Below the pieces are notes generated by a model. That model ran no database searches. It had not been told where the DNA came from and saw only the letters and a program-made list of their open reading frames with translations. Below are positions 61,400 to 64,000 of a DNA stretch of 64,000 nt, piece after piece. This DNA is from Blattamonas nauphoetae (taxonomy: Eukaryota > Preaxostyla > Oxymonadida). Position numbers and translations under genes: made by a program. The stretch lies in the NCBI GenBank assembly GCA_033064195.1, contig JARBJD010000010.1, positions 434,001-498,000 on the forward strand, written 5' to 3'. Within the stretch, counting starts at the first letter, position 1. Each line of letters begins with the position of its first letter.

Positions 61400-62160
61400 T
61401 TTGAGAATATGTTGGAAAAAACAAGTTCATCGTGCTTTTTATTTTCCGGAAAAGTATATTCAGAAACGAATCGACAAAAATACAATTCACAAATGATTGA
61501 GAAAATGATTGATCATACTCTGTCGACGATCACTGAGAATGCAGCAGTCATCAACTCACTGCAGAAAGAAGTAGAAACGAATCAGATAGAGGTTGACTCA
61601 CTTCAGGAGACAATAGAAGCACATAAGACAGCGATATCTTCAATTTAAAAAGTGGTGAGCACAAATGGATCGATCACTTGTTCAGCTGGTATAGCGACTC
61701 CAGAAATTGGAGGATTGATCAATGTGAATCGAGCGAAGTGGAAAATATCCATCATCAACATTCTCTTCTGGTATTTCCATTTCACAATCACTTGCAGAAA
61801 CTTCAGGTGTTCAGTTCAATGGTGATGGAATTATCATGTGGTCACCGTGTGACAAACCAGCATTGTATGACTACGATGAGGACACAGGTTCAGGAGTGTA
61901 TTCAATATGGGTGAGAATTGAAGAGATCAGAAAAAAGTTGTCGGATCCGAATTCGAAAATGAGGCTCATCTCTCTTGTCAGTGGTTTGTCAAATTTCACG
62001 AGAATGATGTTGAATAATGTCTCCAACCATATCTATTTTCAAAAGTGTGTCCGTAAGACAACCCGTTTCACCTATGGGGATCGTTCTCTCACGATCCTTC
62101 TCAGCGACAAACGCTGGCGACTTTTCGGAAGGAATAAGTCTTGGGTGGGCATGATGTCTG
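61400..62160 (+). mobile_element. Possible virus-like fibre-type fossil, broken
   Basis: A plus-strand stretch shows coding character in pieces: a coiled-coil segment with regular hydrophobic spacing (ENAAVINSLQKEVETNQIEV), then NGSITCSAGIATPEIGGL and other Gly/Ser/Thr-rich beta-type text, the layout of phage or virus fibre proteins. It is not intact. Family and age cannot be fixed; a Polinton-like or other viral source is only a guess. No polymerase, integrase or capsid gene was recognised around it. Confidence 0.22.
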
Positions 62161-62317
62161 TCGGGAGAATACCTTAAAAGACCACGTTTTGCCAAAAAAT
62201 CGTTTCAGCAATATGTCAACAACCACTGAATCGATTCGGATAAAATATTTCACAGATATGGGTTTTGGTGAAACAAACATATCGAAACAAAAAGAAGAGA
62301 ACATACTGGGTATTTAG
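62158..62317 (+). repeat. Dispersed repeat A, copy 2
   Basis: Second copy of the roughly 160-base repeat at 59440-59600, direct orientation, 2.7 kb away. It directly abuts the end of the broken fibre-like stretch. Confidence 0.8.
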
Positions 62318-62440
62318 GACGAAAAAACAATTTTCTTGCCAAAAACGCGAAAATAACATCGTTTATTTTTGAACCATCTTTTATTGTTAGTGGTGTCACA
62401 AAACCGTCCGGTGTCACCAATCAGGCCTTTTTTCTGTGAG

Positions 62441-62775
62441 GGACCATTTTGGTCAAACTAAGAAAAATCCAAAGGTGTTGAATTCTACTCCCACCCGATC
62501 CAGAGAAAACTTCAAAATACGTTTAACGTTACGAATGCACACATTTTTTTGACATTTTTGACCTTATTTCTCCACAACAAACCACCCGTTTTGAACCAAA
62601 TAATAGTGGCGTCATCAATTTGTTCCATGTCAACAATTATAGTCGTGTTTTTAATCCGTTCATTATCAAAAATCCGTAACATGGGATTGCAAAATATGGA
62701 TTGGTCAAACTAAGAAAACCAAAATTTTTAGATTTTTTGCCCACACGTTCCTGAGAAATCCACAAAATACCTCTT
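62441..62775. repeat. Repeat B: two direct copies around GGTCAAACTAAGAAAA
   Basis: Copies at about 62441-62525 and 62695-62775 share TTGGTCAAACTAAGAAAA, a T-rich middle, CTCCCAC/GCCCACAC and GAGAAA--CACAAAATAC. Inverted, more diverged copies lie at about 59283-59345 and near 63730-63752. That makes four related copies in 4.5 kb. Confidence 0.6.
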
Positions 62776-62778
62776 TTT

Positions 62779-63372
62779 AGCCACTTTTTGGCATGGGTCC
62801 ATTGTGTCTGGTGGTTTTGAAAAGAGTCTGGCTCAACGGGTTCAATGTGTCTGGCGGTAGATTTCTGAAGAAATCTGGAATGTATCACAATATAGTTTTC
62901 ATATATGGTAGTGATGAGATTCATAGAGAGGGTGTCGAAGGGACAGAACCACATAAAAGTCATGGAATGATGAAATTCGTCCTGTCAATGTTGATCTGAA
63001 AAAACCCCAGGTTTTGACTTTATGGATGGTGATTTTGAAAAATCATATGTTTATCACAGAATAATGTTCAAAACAGACAATAATCGAAATATAGTGAACC
63101 TACAAGTCCAATGAAGTGATAGTTATTAAGGATTTCGAATCGGAGCCTCACATTCTTGAAGGGCAGATCCTCCATTGACTGCTCCGCCTGTAGCAACAGT
63201 TGGGAAAATAGATGCCAAGAATGTAATCAATCGATTGTGTATGTTCCAACCCTCAGATGCTCGACTTTTGGAGGTATCTCACCACCAGACACACTGGACC
63301 ACCGCCAGACATATCGGACCACCACCAGATACAATGGACTTCGCCAGACACACTGGACCCATGCCCACTTTT
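62779..63372. repeat. Inverted pair built on a 20-base minisatellite
   Basis: At 63281-63359 four imperfect 20-base units of the form ACCGCCAGACACACTGGACC run in tandem. At 62795-62859 the reverse-complement form (GGTCCATTGTGTCTGGTGGT) occurs, and the flank CATGGGTCC next to an A/T-rich CTTTTT stretch is shared as well. The two arrays therefore form a large inverted pair about 420 bases apart. Confidence 0.7.
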
Positions 63373-63753
63373 TAAAGGTGTTCTTGTCATATCTTCACAA
63401 CCTGTGAATTGATTTTGATGTACTTTTTTGTAGAATCGTTTATTTGGTGAATTGTTTTTTTATAAAAAAATCCACAATAAAATCGTGGGTTTCTGGGACG
63501 ATGTGAAAAAATGCTATTTTTCGCCCAGGAAAATTTCATGGGCAATTTTTTTATTTTTTTTGAGTGTCTTTGATCGAAATATATACGATCAAAACGCTTT
63601 TTCTTCGGTCCAAAACGGACGTCTGGTCGTGGAGAAATGACCACAAAAAGTTTCAAAAAATGGGTGTGTTTTCCTATAGGGCGATTTGAGGCACCCTCAA
63701 ATTGTTGTCGTAAAATAAAACAAAAATTTTATTTTTTCTTAGTTGGACCAATT

Positions 63754-64000
63754 GTGATTTATCCTTAACAGATCGTGAATTACAGTGCCCGCAAGAATTA
63801 TCTGCGGCACAAAGGAGAGACAATAATGAATGAAAGAGAGGCGGAGAGTATTGAGCGGAGAGATAGAAGTTCATGCTACTGTCCGGCTGGATTTCCTGGA
63901 GTTCGGGGATCTCATCCGAGGAGATGTCATCCTCTTCCTCTCTATCAGATTTGTCCGGTTTATAATGAAGTAACAGTCCGACCATCTCCTCGAAAGTTAG
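63754..64000 (-). CDS. Partial reading frame at right edge, unknown product
   Basis: On the minus strand the frame is open from base 64000 inward and reads LTFEEMVGLLLHYKPDKSD, an acidic patch, IPELQEIQPDSSMNFYLSAQ and LFHSLLSLLCAADNSC before running into repeat-B-like DNA at about 63750. Codon character is better than in the surrounding repeats. The start lies outside the window and no family is recognised. It may be an exon or a gene fragment. Confidence 0.35.

Larger units (their letters stand above)
58555..64000. other. AT-rich, gene-poor repeat region
   Basis: About 5.4 kb with long A and T runs, no complete gene and no splice-closed exon series. It holds several short dispersed and inverted repeats (separate entries), two weak fossil candidates and an edge fragment. 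Bases 60200-60780 are purine-rich with GAAAATGAGG-like text and hold nothing recognisable. The sharp change from the dense gene field to the left suggests a chromosome segment tolerant of insertions. Confidence 0.7.

Overview
The window looks like gene-dense DNA from a flagellated protist, most likely a metamonad of the oxymonad type. That placement is an inference from gene content and intron style; I have no database match. Ten genes could be reconstructed exon by exon. Together they hold 33 GT-AG introns, all only 31 to 133 bases long, and in each gene the reading phase closes exactly. TAA, TAG and TGA all serve as true stops, so the standard code is in use. Gaps between genes are often only 100 to 250 bases.

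Layout. 1-5.3 kb: an AMPK/SNF1-type kinase with a UBA domain (runs off the left edge) and a SCYL-like pseudokinase, both minus. 5.3-9.6 kb: a disturbed module between two almost identical 477/478-base inverted repeats. It holds a decayed TPR-like gene fragment, an OTU protease-like gene and a mariner transposon that cuts that gene. 9.8-17.2 kb, minus: an acidic protein ending in a CBM20 starch-binding domain, the cytosolic Fe-S scaffold NBP35, an Asp/Glu-rich protein of unknown role, and a kelch-FYVE protein. 17.9-55 kb, plus: a very large, degenerate dynein heavy chain (about 6,024 residues), a giant USP9X-type ubiquitin hydrolase (about 4,274), the ribosome-maturation GTPase EFL1 and a CtIP/Sae2-like DNA-end-resection factor. 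55.1-58.6 kb, minus: a TTLL-type tubulin glutamylase. 58.6-64 kb: AT-rich, gene-poor DNA with several dispersed and inverted repeats, two weak virus-like or retroelement-like fossils, and a partial reading frame at the right edge.

The dynein and the TTLL enzyme point to flagella or another microtubule system. NBP35 and EFL1 are core housekeeping functions (cytosolic Fe-S assembly and 60S ribosome maturation). Nothing suggests operon-like co-regulation. The most unusual observation is that the dynein heavy chain has lost recognisable Walker A motifs in AAA1, AAA3 and AAA4 and keeps one only in AAA2, while the linker, stalk, microtubule-binding region and AAA6 region are still readable.
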